A stretch of 37,816 bases of DNA from an uncultured Rothia sp. (GTDB lineage Bacteria; Actinomycetota; Actinomycetes; Actinomycetales; Micrococcaceae): NCBI GenBank assembly GCA_937935205.1, contig CALGXU010000015.1, positions 1-37,816 on the forward strand, given 5' to 3'. Below the pieces are notes generated by a model that saw only the letters and a list, made by a program, of their open reading frames with translations, did no database searches and was not told where the DNA came from. A program made the position numbers and the translations under genes. This document shows, piece after piece, positions 1-8,732 of this stretch (within the stretch, counting starts at the first letter, position 1; each line of letters begins with the position of its first letter).

Positions 1-167
1 TCAGGCTTGTTTCGAAAAATTCGCACGTTTTGCGCCCTTAAAACCCGAAAAATCCCCGTTCCGCAGCACCTCGTTTTGTCATATTTCTGTAACTAACCAA
101 GCCGCCCGTCACGTCCATATGCTCTTCCCGCCTCTTTTTTTCAGCGAATTCATGCAAAAATAGAGCT

Positions 168-1601
168 ATGTCTCACACCAATAACACCTTCTTGCCTTCT
201 GGCCGTATTGATCTGGGCACCGGCGAACTTGCGCTGGGCCCCCTGGACGGACGCTACGCATCCGTGACCGCGCCCCTGACCAACTACCTTTCTGAGGCGG
301 CGCTGAACCGCGACCGCATCCACGTTGAGGTTGAGTGGTTCATTTACCTGTGCGAGCACGAGGTGCTGCCGGGCCTGTCCCCGCTGAGCGAGGAGCAGAA
401 GAAGGGCCTGCGCGCTATTGTGACCGATTTCAACGCTGATTCTGTGGCGGAGCTGGCTGAGATTGAGGCCGTGACCGTTCACGACGTGAAGGCGGTCGAG
501 TACTACATTGGTCGCCGCCTGGAGGGCCTGGGCCTGGGCCACCTGGTGCCGCTGGTTCACTTCGGCTGCACCTCCGAAGACATTAACAACCTCTCCTACG
601 CGCTGGGTATCAAGGACGCCGTTGAGAACGTGTGGATCCCTGCTGCGGAGGAGCTGATTGAGGTTCTGCTGAAGCTGGCTGAGGACGGCCGTGACGTGCC
701 GATGCTGTGCCGTACTCACGGTCAGCCGGCGACCCCCTCCACCCTGGGTAAGGAGATGGGCGTGCTCGCCTACCGCCTGAAGCGCCAGGTCAAGCACGTG
801 AAGGCGACTGAGTTCCTCGGCAAGATTAACGGCGCGACCGGTACTTACGCCGCGCACTATGCGTCGGTGCCGAGCGCTGATTGGCAGAAGATTTCTCGTG
901 GTTTTGTGGAGCACCTGGGTCTGACCTGGAACCCGCTGACTACTCAGATTGAGTCGCACGACTGGCAGGCTGAGCTGTACTCGGATATCGCTCATTTCAA
1001 CCGCGTGTTGCACAACCTCTGCACCGATGTGTGGAGCTACATTTCGATTGGTTTCTTCCGTCAGATTCCGGTGGCTGGTGCGACCGGTTCGTCGACCATG
1101 CCGCACAAGGTGAACCCGATTCGTTTTGAGAATGCGGAGGCTAACCTGGAGCTGTCGAACGCGCTGCTGGATTCGCTGGGTTCGACCCTGGTGACTTCTC
1201 GTTGGCAGCGTGACCTGACCGACTCCTCGGCGCAGCGCAATATTGGTGTGGCGTTTGGCCACTCGGTGCTGGCTATCTCCAACGTGGTGAAGGGTCTGCA
1301 GCGCCTGGATATCGCAACCGATGTTATTTCCGCTGACCTGGATTCCAACTGGGAGGTTCTGGCTGAGGCGATCCAGATGGTGATGCGTGCTGAGGCTATC
1401 GCGGGTGTTCCGGGCATGGAGAACCCGTATGAGCGTCTGAAGGAGCTGACTCGCGGTCACCGCGTGGATGCTGCTCGTCTGAAGGAGTTCGTGGCTACTT
1501 TGGGCCTGTCCCCCGAGGCTGAGGCGCGTCTGTCGGCGCTGACTCCGCACACCTATAACGGTATTGCGGCTCAGCTGCTCGATCACGCGAAGAACGCTTA
1601 G
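168..1601 (+). CDS. purB: Adenylosuccinate lyase
   Basis: Cytosolic enzyme of purine synthesis: it removes fumarate from SAICAR and from adenylosuccinate. The 477-residue product is full length for the family. The fumarase/aspartase superfamily signature GSSTMPHKVNP lies near residues 304-316, and the TSEDINN and THGQPATPS active-site loops are visible upstream of it. The ATG at 168 is preceded by an AT-rich stretch with no clear Shine-Dalgarno sequence, so the message may be leaderless. A strong bidirectional hairpin follows directly. The next gene converges on it, so purB is probably transcribed alone. Long ORFs on the opposite strand are coding shadows. Confidence 0.97.
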   Translation: MSHTNNTFLPSGRIDLGTGELALGPLDGRYASVTAPLTNYLSEAALNRDRIHVEVEWFIYLCEHEVLPGLSPLSEEQKKGLRAIVTDFNADSVAELAEIEAVTVHDVKAVEYYIGRRLEGLGLGHLVPLVHFGCTSEDINNLSYALGIKDAVENVWIPAAEELIEVLLKLAEDGRDVPMLCRTHGQPATPSTLGKEMGVLAYRLKRQVKHVKATEFLGKINGATGTYAAHYASVPSADWQKISRGFVEHLGLTWNPLTTQIESHDWQAELYSDIAHFNRVLHNLCTDVWSYISIGFFRQIPVAGATGSSTMPHKVNPIRFENAEANLELSNALLDSLGSTLVTSRWQRDLTDSSAQRNIGVAFGHSVLAISNVVKGLQRLDIATDVISADLDSNWEVLAEAIQMVMRAEAIAGVPGMENPYERLKELTRGHRVDAARLKEFVATLGLSPEAEARLSALTPHTYNGIAAQLLDHAKNA

Positions 1602-1605
1602 TCCG

Positions 1606-1682
1606 TAGCAAAGATATACACTAAAGACCCCGGGTCCCTGTATTCAGGGATTCGGGGTCTTTAGTGTATTGGGTCTTTGCTA
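1606..1682. terminator. Bidirectional terminator between purB and the EcsC-like gene
   Basis: A long inverted repeat sits between two convergent genes. The core arms are 1616-1632 and 1653-1669 (17 nt, perfect). An inner tccctg/caggga helix lies at 1635-1650. An outer tagcaaaga/tctttgcta pair at 1606-1614 and 1674-1682 extends the stem. Confidence 0.85.
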
Positions 1683-1702
1683 TGTTCTGCTAGCCGGCAG
1701 GT

Positions 1703-2584
1703 TTAGCGGCCGAGCATGCGGCGGTGGCCGGTTTCGGTGTCGTTGCCCTTGCCGCGGGTGAAGACCTTGCCAGCTGCCTTACCTGCGTCTTTGACGCCCT
1801 TGAGCAGGGAGCCAGCCACGCTGGTGGAGCCTTCCGAACTTTCGCCGCCCTGTACGCGCGGTGCACGCGGGGTAATCATGAGCTCTGCGGGGAAGTAGGC
1901 GGGTGCGTCGCCGAAGGCTCGGCGGGTGTTGCGCACAACGTCCTTGCCGAGGGTCAGGTTTGCGCCACCGCCAACGACTGCGCCTACACCGAAGGGCAGG
2001 GCGCGGCCGAGCAGTGCGCCGGTCTGGCGGGTAAGGAATCGGCGGATGAACAGGTTTCGGATGGTGCGTTCGACGCTGAACATCTTACCGTTGGAGGAGT
2101 TGCCGAGCAGCATGCCCCACTTGCTGGAGACGCCGCCTGCCTTGCCGGTCTGCAGCAGCACGGTGTTCATGAGCTGGGAGCCTTCTTCGCCGAGCATGAT
2201 TGCCATGACCATGGAGCGAGCGGTTTCGGGGTCGTGTACGTGCACGCCGTGCAGTTCTGCGACGGCCTGGGCGTAGAGTGCGGTGCGTTCGAGGTAGCCG
2301 CCGACGGCGAGCGCGGACAGGCTCATGGAGGTGACGGTACCTACGCCGGGCACGAATGCGGATGCACCGGTGACGCCGCCGATGGCGGTGATGTCGCGCA
2401 GGTAGGTGCGGTCGAGGCGCTTGTGGATCTGTTCGGGGGTTTCGTCGGGGTGCGCTTCACGCAGTTTTTTGACGATGGACAGCGCGAGTGGTCGCTGCAT
2501 GCGCAGTACGTTGTCGAGGGTGGTGGTTAGCGCGGGACGGGGGTTGCCGTCTTCATCGAATAGAGACTTCTTCGGGTCAAGCAT
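1703..2584 (-). CDS. EcsC-family protein
   Basis: 293 residues resembling the EcsC family, which is named after a protein in the Bacillus ecs ABC-transporter operon and has no settled biochemical role. The central part (residues about 65-105) is a glycine-rich hydrophobic segment with TAIGGVTGASAFVPGVGT. A second glycine-rich stretch (GALLGRALPFGVGAVVGGG) lies near residues 190-210. Both patterns are typical of EcsC-like proteins. The C-terminus is basic and Gly/Ser-rich. ATG at 2584 follows a GAGAG ribosome-binding site. It is a single gene, divergent from the EamA transporter. Family assignment is from overall resemblance; cellular function is unknown. Confidence 0.7.
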   Translation of the reverse strand: MLDPKKSLFDEDGNPRPALTTTLDNVLRMQRPLALSIVKKLREAHPDETPEQIHKRLDRTYLRDITAIGGVTGASAFVPGVGTVTSMSLSALAVGGYLERTALYAQAVAELHGVHVHDPETARSMVMAIMLGEEGSQLMNTVLLQTGKAGGVSSKWGMLLGNSSNGKMFSVERTIRNLFIRRFLTRQTGALLGRALPFGVGAVVGGGANLTLGKDVVRNTRRAFGDAPAYFPAELMITPRAPRVQGGESSEGSTSVAGSLLKGVKDAGKAAGKVFTRGKGNDTETGHRRMLGR

Positions 2585-2855
2585 GCTCTCAGTAAATCAC
2601 GGCTTGGTAAATATTTCCTGAATATGGGGCCTGTGGTGGGGTTTGGGGGCTTAATTTCACCGAGGGCGTGGAGGTTTTCGACGGGTTGTTAAGGTGTTTT
2701 GGTCTCTATTTGCGCCCAATTTTAAAGCGCGTAAAATTGTCGTAGATTACACACTATTCATTGTTTGCATAGTGCGTGACCTGTTTCACGATGATTCGGG
2801 TCGCGCCTGATGACAGATAGCGGCTGATACCTCTTCTGGACTAATAAGGAATTCT
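2585..2855. other. Divergent intergenic region with a small inverted repeat
   Basis: This 271-nt, AT-richer gap must hold the promoters for the EcsC-like gene and the first EamA transporter. An inverted repeat CACTAT-N11-ATAGTG (2752-2757 and 2769-2774) could be an operator for the transporter, but it is short and alone is weak evidence. No gene is seen. Confidence 0.3.
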
Positions 2856-3917
2856 ATGACTTCTTCCACCCATACGCCCGATGCAGCGCGTTCTCCCCTG
2901 GCGACTCAGGGGCTGGGTGTTGCGTACGCGACCGGCGCGATTATTTCGGCGCAGTTCGGTGCGGCTCTCGCCAAACAGCTGATGGGCGACTTGGGCCCCT
3001 GGGGCGTGGTCACTCTGCGCCTGCTGACTTCTTCTGTCCTGCTGTGGGTGTTCTTCCGCCCGCAGATTCGTTCGTGGACCCGCCAACAGTGGCTGACGGT
3101 CATTGTCCTCGGTGTCGCCCTGACCGGTGCGAATGCTTTCTTCTATGTGGCGATTGAGCAGGTTCCGCTGGCGATTGCGGTGGCTATTGAGTTTATGGGT
3201 CCGCTGGTGCTGGCGACGGTTATGTCGCGCCGCAAGCTGGATCTAGTGTGGATTGCTCTGTCATTTACGGGCATGGCGATTCTGACGGCTGAGTCCCAGG
3301 CAAAGCCTGAAGATTTCGCGTTGATGGGTGTGATTTTCTCGATCCTGACCGCTATTTCTCGCGCCGCCTATATTCTGGCAACGGAGAAGGTGGGTGCGCT
3401 GATTCCGGGCATGGGCGGCATGGTCGCGGGTAACGTTGTCTCTACCCTGCTGGTTCTGCCGTTCCCGTTCCTGATTAGCGGCAATAACCTGTTGAAGGTC
3501 ACCCAGGATGTGAACCTGCTGGCTATTGGCTGCCTGATGGGTCTGCTGGCTTCTGCCCTGCCGGCGCTGGGTGAGGTTTCTTCCCTGCGCCTGCTGCCCG
3601 CGCATATTTATAGCGTGGTGCTGTCCCTGGAGCCTGCGATTGCGGCGGCTGTGGGTATTGTGGTGCTTGGTGAGGCGACCGGCCTGGTTCGTTGGGTTGC
3701 TATTTCTCTGTTGGTGGCTGCGAGTATCGGCATTTCAATTTCTCACGCCCGTGCGCAGAAGAAGGCGCTGGAGGAGGGCACTATGGATGATCCCGACCGT
3801 TACCTGCCCGGTGCGGTGGATGCTCACGCGGTTGATATTGCGCAGATGGCGACTAGCTCCATTACGATTCCTTCTGCCGCTCAGATTAAGGCTGACCGTG
3901 AGGCGAAGGGCCTCTAA
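2856..3917 (+). CDS. EamA/DMT-superfamily exporter, RhtA-like
   Basis: 353-residue membrane protein with about ten hydrophobic segments arranged as two EamA repeats. The pattern VxLRLLTSSVLLW near residues 50-62, AIEQVPLAIAVAIEFMGPL near 95-113 and SLEPAIAAAVGIVVLGE near 258-274 is typical of the RhtA branch, whose characterised members export threonine and homoserine. The substrate here is not known. A soluble C-terminal tail of about 55 residues follows the last membrane helix. ATG at 2856 has AAGGA just upstream. A second, related exporter follows on the same strand after a terminator, so the two are separately controlled paralogues. Confidence 0.88.
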   Translation: MTSSTHTPDAARSPLATQGLGVAYATGAIISAQFGAALAKQLMGDLGPWGVVTLRLLTSSVLLWVFFRPQIRSWTRQQWLTVIVLGVALTGANAFFYVAIEQVPLAIAVAIEFMGPLVLATVMSRRKLDLVWIALSFTGMAILTAESQAKPEDFALMGVIFSILTAISRAAYILATEKVGALIPGMGGMVAGNVVSTLLVLPFPFLISGNNLLKVTQDVNLLAIGCLMGLLASALPALGEVSSLRLLPAHIYSVVLSLEPAIAAAVGIVVLGEATGLVRWVAISLLVAASIGISISHARAQKKALEEGTMDDPDRYLPGAVDAHAVDIAQMATSSITIPSAAQIKADREAKGL

Positions 3918-3949
3918 ACGACTGAGCTTTAGCCGTGTCAACGGTTTCT

Positions 3950-4000
3950 AGCACCCCCGGGTAACGAGTAGGATAGTATCTCGTGTTGCCCGGGGGTGCT
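3950..4000 (+). terminator. Rho-independent terminator after the first EamA gene
   Basis: Arms agcacccccgggtaacgag (3950-3968) and the matching right arm (3980-4000) form a long G+C-rich stem with one mismatch, followed by ctcttt. Confidence 0.75.
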
Positions 4001-4105
4001 CTCTTTAACTGCGCTGTTCAGGTTCTTGCCCCCACCCAAATCGATACGTCATTTGTACACCTTGAGAGATGCACCGCCTCCTCGTGAGGCGCTGGGAGGA
4101 GAACC

Positions 4106-5080
4106 TTGTCGCATACCACCCACCAACGCCCCGCACTGGGCGTTATGTTTGTGCTGATATCCTGCTCGTCATTGCAGTTCGGTGCCGCGTTCGCGATTAC
4201 TCTTTTCCCGCTGTTTGGCGCTCTGGCTGTTACCGTCAGCCGCCTGACCATTGCTTCCATTGTGGTCGGTAGCGCCGTGTGGTTGGCAGCCCGTTGGCGT
4301 ACCCGCCGCGGCGGCGAAATGCCGCCGGGAGCGCTGTCTTGGTCGAAGGAGCAGTGGCGTGCCGTCATTATTTTCGGTATGACTTTCGGTCTGATGAACG
4401 GCTTCTACTATTGCGCGATTGACCGCATCCCGATTGGTTTGGCGGTTGCGGTGGAGTTCTTGGGCCCGCTGGCTTTGGCGTCTATGCTGACCCGCAGGCT
4501 CCGCGACGCGGTGTGGGTGCTCTGCGCCCTGGCGGGCATGCTGGTGCTCGGCTATGAGGCGGCGGTCGGCAAGGATACCGACTACCCAGGTCTGACGTTC
4601 GCCCTGATTGCTGGCGTGTTCTGGGCGCTGTATATCCGCTCCAGCGCGAAGGTGGGTGCCCTGGTTCCGGGTGTGAGCGGCCTGGCGGTGGCGATGCTCG
4701 TTGGTGCTGCGTTTATTGCCCCGGTGGCGGCGGTTGTTCCGGCGCCTCAGCCGATCTGGAATGCGGCGCAGGATCCGATGCTGCTCCTCACAATTTTTGG
4801 TACCGCCATATTCGCTTCGGTGATTCCCTATAGCGCGGAGCTGATGGCTCTGCGCAACCTGCCGGAACGCGTATTTAGTGTATTGATGAGTTTGGAGCCC
4901 GCCATTGCGGCGATTGCCGGTTGGGCGCTGCTGAATCAGGAGACCGGCCCGATTCGTTGGGTGGCGATTTTCCTGCTGATGACCGCGAGTGTGGGCATTA
5001 CGCTAAGCACCACGAAGGGTGGTTCCACCCAGCAGGAGGATGACGGCAAGGACCCCGTCCCCATGCCGCTACCTGAGTAA
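4106..5080 (+). CDS. EamA/DMT-superfamily exporter, second paralogue
   Basis: 324-residue inner-membrane transporter of the same RhtA-like EamA type as its upstream neighbour, sharing AIDRIPIGLAVAVEFLGPL near residues 107-125 and SLEPAIAAIAGWALLNQE near 263-280. The start is taken as TTG at 4106 because a GGAGGA ribosome-binding site ends five bases before it. The first in-frame ATG (4144) would cut into the first membrane helix. The tail is short and charged. A terminator separates it from the upstream paralogue. Substrate cannot be inferred beyond small metabolites such as amino acids. Confidence 0.87.
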   Translation: MSHTTHQRPALGVMFVLISCSSLQFGAAFAITLFPLFGALAVTVSRLTIASIVVGSAVWLAARWRTRRGGEMPPGALSWSKEQWRAVIIFGMTFGLMNGFYYCAIDRIPIGLAVAVEFLGPLALASMLTRRLRDAVWVLCALAGMLVLGYEAAVGKDTDYPGLTFALIAGVFWALYIRSSAKVGALVPGVSGLAVAMLVGAAFIAPVAAVVPAPQPIWNAAQDPMLLLTIFGTAIFASVIPYSAELMALRNLPERVFSVLMSLEPAIAAIAGWALLNQETGPIRWVAIFLLMTASVGITLSTTKGGSTQQEDDGKDPVPMPLPE

Positions 5081-5135
5081 AAACCAAAACTCTGCCGGCG
5101 CGCGGCATACAGAAAAGCCATAGAGAAACATAGAG

Positions 5136-5182
5136 AAAACCGTTGAGGCGGGTACCAGCTAGGTACCCGCCTCAACGGTTTT
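5136..5182. terminator. Perfect bidirectional terminator
   Basis: A perfect 21-bp inverted repeat, arms 5136-5156 and 5162-5182 with the 5-nt loop agcta. It ends in AAAA/TTTT runs, so it can serve both converging genes. Confidence 0.9.
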
Positions 5183-5193
5183 GTATGCCGGGT

Positions 5194-5982
5194 TTAGCTC
5201 TCAGCCAGCTCTTCCAGCAGGTCGCGCAGCTCATCGGTGGTGAGCACCTCCGCCGGATGCGGGCCCAGGGCGTACAGCCAGTCCCGAGTGTCCTCATCCA
5301 GCTCGCGGGCGGTACCAACCAGCACGAGGTTACCTTCGTTCTGCCCGCTGAGCATGGAGCTTTCGCACAGGCACCACACGTGGTCGAAGACTTCCAGCAT
5401 GGCGGTTGCCTGCAGCTGGAAGAAGGGCAGACCCGCGTCGTCACCCACATTGATGGCGACCATGCCGCGCTCGCTCAGGGCGTCCTTGAGTTCGCGGTAG
5501 AAGTCGCGGTTTGCCAGGTGTGCGGGTGCGTCCATGCCGGTGAAAATGTCAAGGATGATCGCATCGAAGCCGGGCACGCCCAGCAGTTCCGGCAGGTTCG
5601 CCAGCTGCTCGCGAGCGTCCCCCACTACTAGCCGACAGTCGGTACCGGCAGGTAGCGGCAGGCGGTCCGTCACGAAGCCCATGAGCTCGGGCTCAATATC
5701 CACGGCAACCTGGTGGGAGCCGGGGCGGGTCGCCTGAATATAGCGCACGAGGGTGAGCGCACCGGCACCCAGGTGTGCGGCGGTGATGGGTTCACCGGCG
5801 GGTGCGAGCGCATCCACCGTATTCGCGATGCGGCGCAGGTACTCGTAGAACACGTAGTCGGGGTTCTGCACGTCCACGTGGGACTGCTCGGCGCCACCGA
5901 TTTCGAGGACGTAGCCGTGGTCGCTGAACCCGTCGGGGTGAATTTCGGCGCGCTGACCACCGGAGAGCTGAATGTGCGCCAC
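5194..5982 (-). CDS. Spermidine-synthase-like, SAM-fold protein
   Basis: 262 residues with a Rossmann methyltransferase-like fold. Motif I is HLGAGALTLVRYI (residues about 69-81) and an acidic VDIEPEL follows. The segment DIFTGMDAPAHLANRDFY (about 141-158) matches the region of polyamine aminopropyltransferases that contains the catalytic aspartate. No membrane domain is fused, unlike some actinobacterial relatives. Start is GTG at 5982, overlapping by one base the TAG stop of the upstream DsbA-like gene, so translation is probably coupled. Whether it makes polyamines is uncertain; many such stand-alone actinobacterial proteins are uncharacterised. Confidence 0.75.
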   Translation of the reverse strand: MAHIQLSGGQRAEIHPDGFSDHGYVLEIGGAEQSHVDVQNPDYVFYEYLRRIANTVDALAPAGEPITAAHLGAGALTLVRYIQATRPGSHQVAVDIEPELMGFVTDRLPLPAGTDCRLVVGDAREQLANLPELLGVPGFDAIILDIFTGMDAPAHLANRDFYRELKDALSERGMVAINVGDDAGLPFFQLQATAMLEVFDHVWCLCESSMLSGQNEGNLVLVGTARELDEDTRDWLYALGPHPAEVLTTDELRDLLEELAES

Positions 5983-6755
5983 TACTTCACGCCAGCTTCA
6001 CGCTTGAAGGTGCTAACCAAATCATCCACCGAGGAGGACGAATCCAGGCCCTCAACGACCTTGTCGTTCACGACGAAGGTGGGGGTGCCCTTCACACCGA
6101 TCTTCACGGCGTGCTCGTAGTCGCGCTGAATGGGCTTGATGGTTTCGGAGTCGAGCAGAGCCTTATCAAACTCTTCGGTGTTCAGGCCCAGTTCCTTGGC
6201 GTAGTCGTTGAAGAGGGTGCGCAGCTTGTCGCGTTCCTTGATGTTCTTCCAGTCGTTCTGGGTGGCGAAGAGCTTATTTGCCATTTCGACGTGCTTGCCC
6301 TGCGCTGCTGCGGCTTCTACGGCGAGTGCGGCGGGCACGGCGTTGGCGTGCATGTTCAGCGGCATGTTGCGCACGGTCACGTTCATGATGCCGTCGAGCT
6401 TCTTGGCGGCTTCTTCGAACTTGGGTTCTACCTTGGCACAGTAGGGGCACTGGTAGTCGGTGTACAGGGTTGCGGTGCCTGCACCGGGTACTTCGCGGTT
6501 GAGGCGGTAGCCGACGTAACCGTCATCGGCGGTTGCCGAAGCACTAGCCGAGGGGTCAGCGGATGCCGAAGCGCTCGCAGTGGCGCTTGCCGAGGCAGCG
6601 GCGGTGCTTGCGGAGGCGCTCGCCGAACCGCTTGCAGATGCCGACGCCGCCGAAGAAGACGAAGACTGGGAGGAGCTGGAACCGCATGCGCTCAGTCCCA
6701 GGGCGGCGGGCACTACGCCCAGCAGCAGGGTGCGGCGGTTGAGGGGGGAAGTCAT
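5982..6755 (-). CDS. DsbA-family thiol-disulfide oxidoreductase lipoprotein
   Basis: 257 residues. The N-terminus has a twin-arginine pair (R7-R8) before a hydrophobic stretch and an LSAC lipobox at Cys24, which suggests a lipoprotein exported by Tat or Sec. An extraordinarily Ser/Ala-rich linker of about 50 residues (25-77) would tether the catalytic domain to the membrane. The thioredoxin fold follows, with CPYC at 103-106 and the cis-proline loop GTPTF near 225. It belongs to the DsbA/DsbG-like thioredoxin_4 family and likely handles disulfides of exported proteins. The gene overlaps the spermidine-synthase-like gene by one base. The start ATG at 6755 follows an AGAGAGGAACCACC leader. Confidence 0.9.
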   Translation of the reverse strand: MTSPLNRRTLLLGVVPAALGLSACGSSSSQSSSSSAASASASGSASASASTAAASASATASASASADPSASASATADDGYVGYRLNREVPGAGTATLYTDYQCPYCAKVEPKFEEAAKKLDGIMNVTVRNMPLNMHANAVPAALAVEAAAAQGKHVEMANKLFATQNDWKNIKERDKLRTLFNDYAKELGLNTEEFDKALLDSETIKPIQRDYEHAVKIGVKGTPTFVVNDKVVEGLDSSSSVDDLVSTFKREAGVK

Positions 6756-7046
6756 GGTGGTTCCTCTCTATCAGTGGATGGCAGCTGGCCTGTGGTTGGA
6801 GCGTGTCAAAACGCTGTCAGCCGCCGTGGTTACAGGGTTTATTGTATGCCCCTGCCCTGAACATTCCCTATCTTCGGGCGGGTTTGTGGGGTGAATGCAG
6901 TGCACGCCATAGGATCCCTGCCGCCTGCTCGCGCCTGCGGTCGCGGTGTTGAAAGTAATTAGCCTCTCCCCCGCCTTTTTGGTACTATTGCGGGGTATGC
7001 ACTGTTCGCCGGCTGCTTTCGGGCGGTTGGGAACGGCAGCGTATGT

Positions 7047-7121
7047 GCCTCTATAGCTCAGGGGTAGAGCATTTCCCTCGTAAAGAAAAGGTCGTGGGTT
7101 CGAATCCCACTGGGGGCTCCA
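7047..7121 (+). tRNA. tRNA-Thr (CGT anticodon)
   Basis: Acceptor GCCTCTA pairs with TGGGGGC (two G-U pairs). D stem GCTC/GAGC, anticodon loop CTCGTAA, T arm GTGGG-TTCGAAT-CCCAC, and an encoded CCA at 7119-7121. The closing pair of the anticodon stem (31-39) is a C-A mismatch. A TACTAT box about 50 bases upstream may be the -10. Confidence 0.93.
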
Positions 7122-7228
7122 CATCCGCCGTAACGCGTGCCGGTTTCCGGTGTGTTGCGGCGGTTTTTAGCATCTGAGAGATATCGCTGATCTCGCAGGA
7201 TGTCACCGTCGATTTTTAGGAGATTCTC

Positions 7229-7495
7229 ATGTCTTCTCGTTCTTCGTATACTCAGCGTCTGCAGAACCGTTCGCAGGCTGGTCGCCCCTCCGCGGGTTCT
7301 GCACGCCCGATGAGCCCCACGATGCGTTTTGCTCTGGTGTACGTGTTGGCGCTGGTGGTTTCTTTGGCGGTGTGGTTCTTCTACCGTTCCGTGTATGAGG
7401 ATGACACCTCGTTCTTGGTGCCGATTGTGATTTCTTTGGTGACTTCGTACGTGTGCGCTCATGCGTTGACGGGCGGCAAGTCGCCCCGCAACTAG
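7229..7495 (+). CDS. Small two-helix membrane protein
   Basis: 88 residues. A basic, Ser/Arg-rich N-terminus of about 30 residues is followed by two hydrophobic helices (about 32-51 and 62-80) and a short positively charged tail. ATG at 7229 follows AGGAG at the right distance. It is downstream of tRNA-Thr and ends before a strong bidirectional terminator. I do not recognise a named family; the layout suits a small inner-membrane protein of unknown role. Confidence 0.75.
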   Translation: MSSRSSYTQRLQNRSQAGRPSAGSARPMSPTMRFALVYVLALVVSLAVWFFYRSVYEDDTSFLVPIVISLVTSYVCAHALTGGKSPRN

Positions 7496-7547
7496 ACCGC
7501 CGACCGGCAGTCCACCAGGCTGTAGCCTCATGAGGTTTTAGGCAGAC

Positions 7548-7597
7548 AAAAGCCGCGCATCCGGTTCCCCGTTCGGGGTTCGGATGCGCGGCTTTTT
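7548..7597. terminator. Bidirectional terminator
   Basis: Arms aaaagccgcgcatccg (7548-7563) and cggatgcgcggctttt (7581-7596), with an inner cccc/gggg helix and T5 on the plus strand. It serves the 88-residue gene and the converging lyase gene. Confidence 0.9.
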
Positions 7598-7621
7598 ACG
7601 CGTGTACTTTACGCCAGCACC

Positions 7622-8497
7622 TTACTTGGAGGCACGCTGGAAGTCACTGTCGGTCTTGCCCCACAGGCCGTAAACCTTGGCGAGTTCCTTAACCTTCTTT
7701 GCGCGCAGGTAACGCGGCAGGTAGGAGCCATCACGGGGACCGTCGAGGGGCACGTCAAGCATCTGGTGTGCTTCTTCGATTTCGATCTCGCTGGGGGAGA
7801 ATGCCGCGTTGATGGTCTCCGTCTGGCGGATGTCCAGGGTGATCTTACCGGTCATGCCGTGGTCATTCGCGTAGCCGCATGCCTTGGAGAGGTCAGCGCC
7901 GTATGCGCCGAGGGTCGGGCCGTCGATGGGGCCGGGCAGACCGCCCAGGGTGGAGGCGATGACCAGCTGCGAACGCACGTAGGCGAGCGCCATGGGGGTT
8001 GCGGAGGAGCCAGTGTCGCGGCGGTAGTCGCCCGCACCGAATGCAAGGCGGAAGGTGCCGATTGCGCGGGCAATTTCGACGGAGTGGTGTACGCCGAGTG
8101 CGGACTCAATCAGCGCGATGATGGGGGTACCGGCGGGCAGCTCGGCTGCGGTGCGGTCGATGTCGGTGGCGTGCTCTGCGGTGGCGAGCATGACGCCTCG
8201 CAGGCCCTTCACGTTCTTGAGGGCCTTAACGTCCTTCCACCAGTGTTCGGTGGTGATGGCGTTGATTCGCACCCATGCGACCACGCCGGAGTTGAGCATA
8301 CGGACGACCTGTTCGCGGGCGGCGTCCTTCTCTTCAGGGGGGCAGCCGTCTTCGAGGTCGATGATGATGGAGTCAGCCTCGGATTCGAAGGCCTTTTCAA
8401 AAACTTCTTCGGTGGAGTTGGCGCGCACGAGGAGCCAGGAGCGTGAGAGGCTGGGGCGCAGCTGACGCGCACGCTCGTTGCGGTGGAATTCAAACAT
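7622..8497 (-). CDS. HpcH/HpaI aldolase / citrate lyase beta-like protein
   Basis: 291 residues of the CitE-like TIM-barrel family, which cleaves or forms C-C bonds of acyl-CoA esters or keto acids using Mg2+. Visible signatures are SWLLVRANSTE near residue 20, DSIIIDLEDGCPPEEKD near 42-58 (metal-binding acidic residue in the DLED block), VRINAITTEHW near 77, and IALIESALGV with the catalytic glutamate near 125-134. No citrate lyase alpha or gamma genes are nearby, so it is a stand-alone CitE-like enzyme and the substrate is open. ATG at 8497 follows GGAAGAAG. Two copies of an 11-bp direct repeat lie upstream. Confidence 0.85.
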   Translation of the reverse strand: MFEFHRNERARQLRPSLSRSWLLVRANSTEEVFEKAFESEADSIIIDLEDGCPPEEKDAAREQVVRMLNSGVVAWVRINAITTEHWWKDVKALKNVKGLRGVMLATAEHATDIDRTAAELPAGTPIIALIESALGVHHSVEIARAIGTFRLAFGAGDYRRDTGSSATPMALAYVRSQLVIASTLGGLPGPIDGPTLGAYGADLSKACGYANDHGMTGKITLDIRQTETINAAFSPSEIEIEEAHQMLDVPLDGPRDGSYLPRYLRAKKVKELAKVYGLWGKTDSDFQRASK

Positions 8498-8655
8498 GGT
8501 GTGTGACTTCTTCCGTGAATTGTATATGCATTGGGTTGTGCCGTAGAGGGGCAGGAAAAAGCCTGCGGTTCTTCCGCGCGTACCATCGCGTCAGTCGTCA
8601 CCTCCATTGTGACGGAACCGCACAAGAAGTGTCCTACACCCCTTCTTTAAGCGTA

Positions 8656-8695
8656 TCGCCTGTTGAAGTGCACATCAAACTAACTCGCCTGTTGA
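8656..8695. repeat. 11-bp direct repeat pair upstream of the lyase gene
   Basis: tcgcctgttga occurs at 8656-8666 and 8685-8695, start points 29 bases apart (close to three helical turns). The pair lies between the hypothetical gene's stop and the lyase start. It could be a regulator-binding pair; there is no independent support. Confidence 0.35.
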
Positions 8696-8732
8696 CCGCG
8701 ATTTAGGCCCCAGTGTTGTGCATCAACCAACA

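Noticed and set aside
150..1586. 478-codon minus-strand frame across purB
   Set aside because: Shadow of purB; the plus-strand product has full catalytic motifs, the minus product is Arg/Gln/His-rich with no family pattern.
1724..2530. 268-codon plus-strand frame opposite the EcsC-like gene
   Set aside because: Gly/Ala/Cys-rich shadow; the minus frame has a ribosome-binding site and family features.
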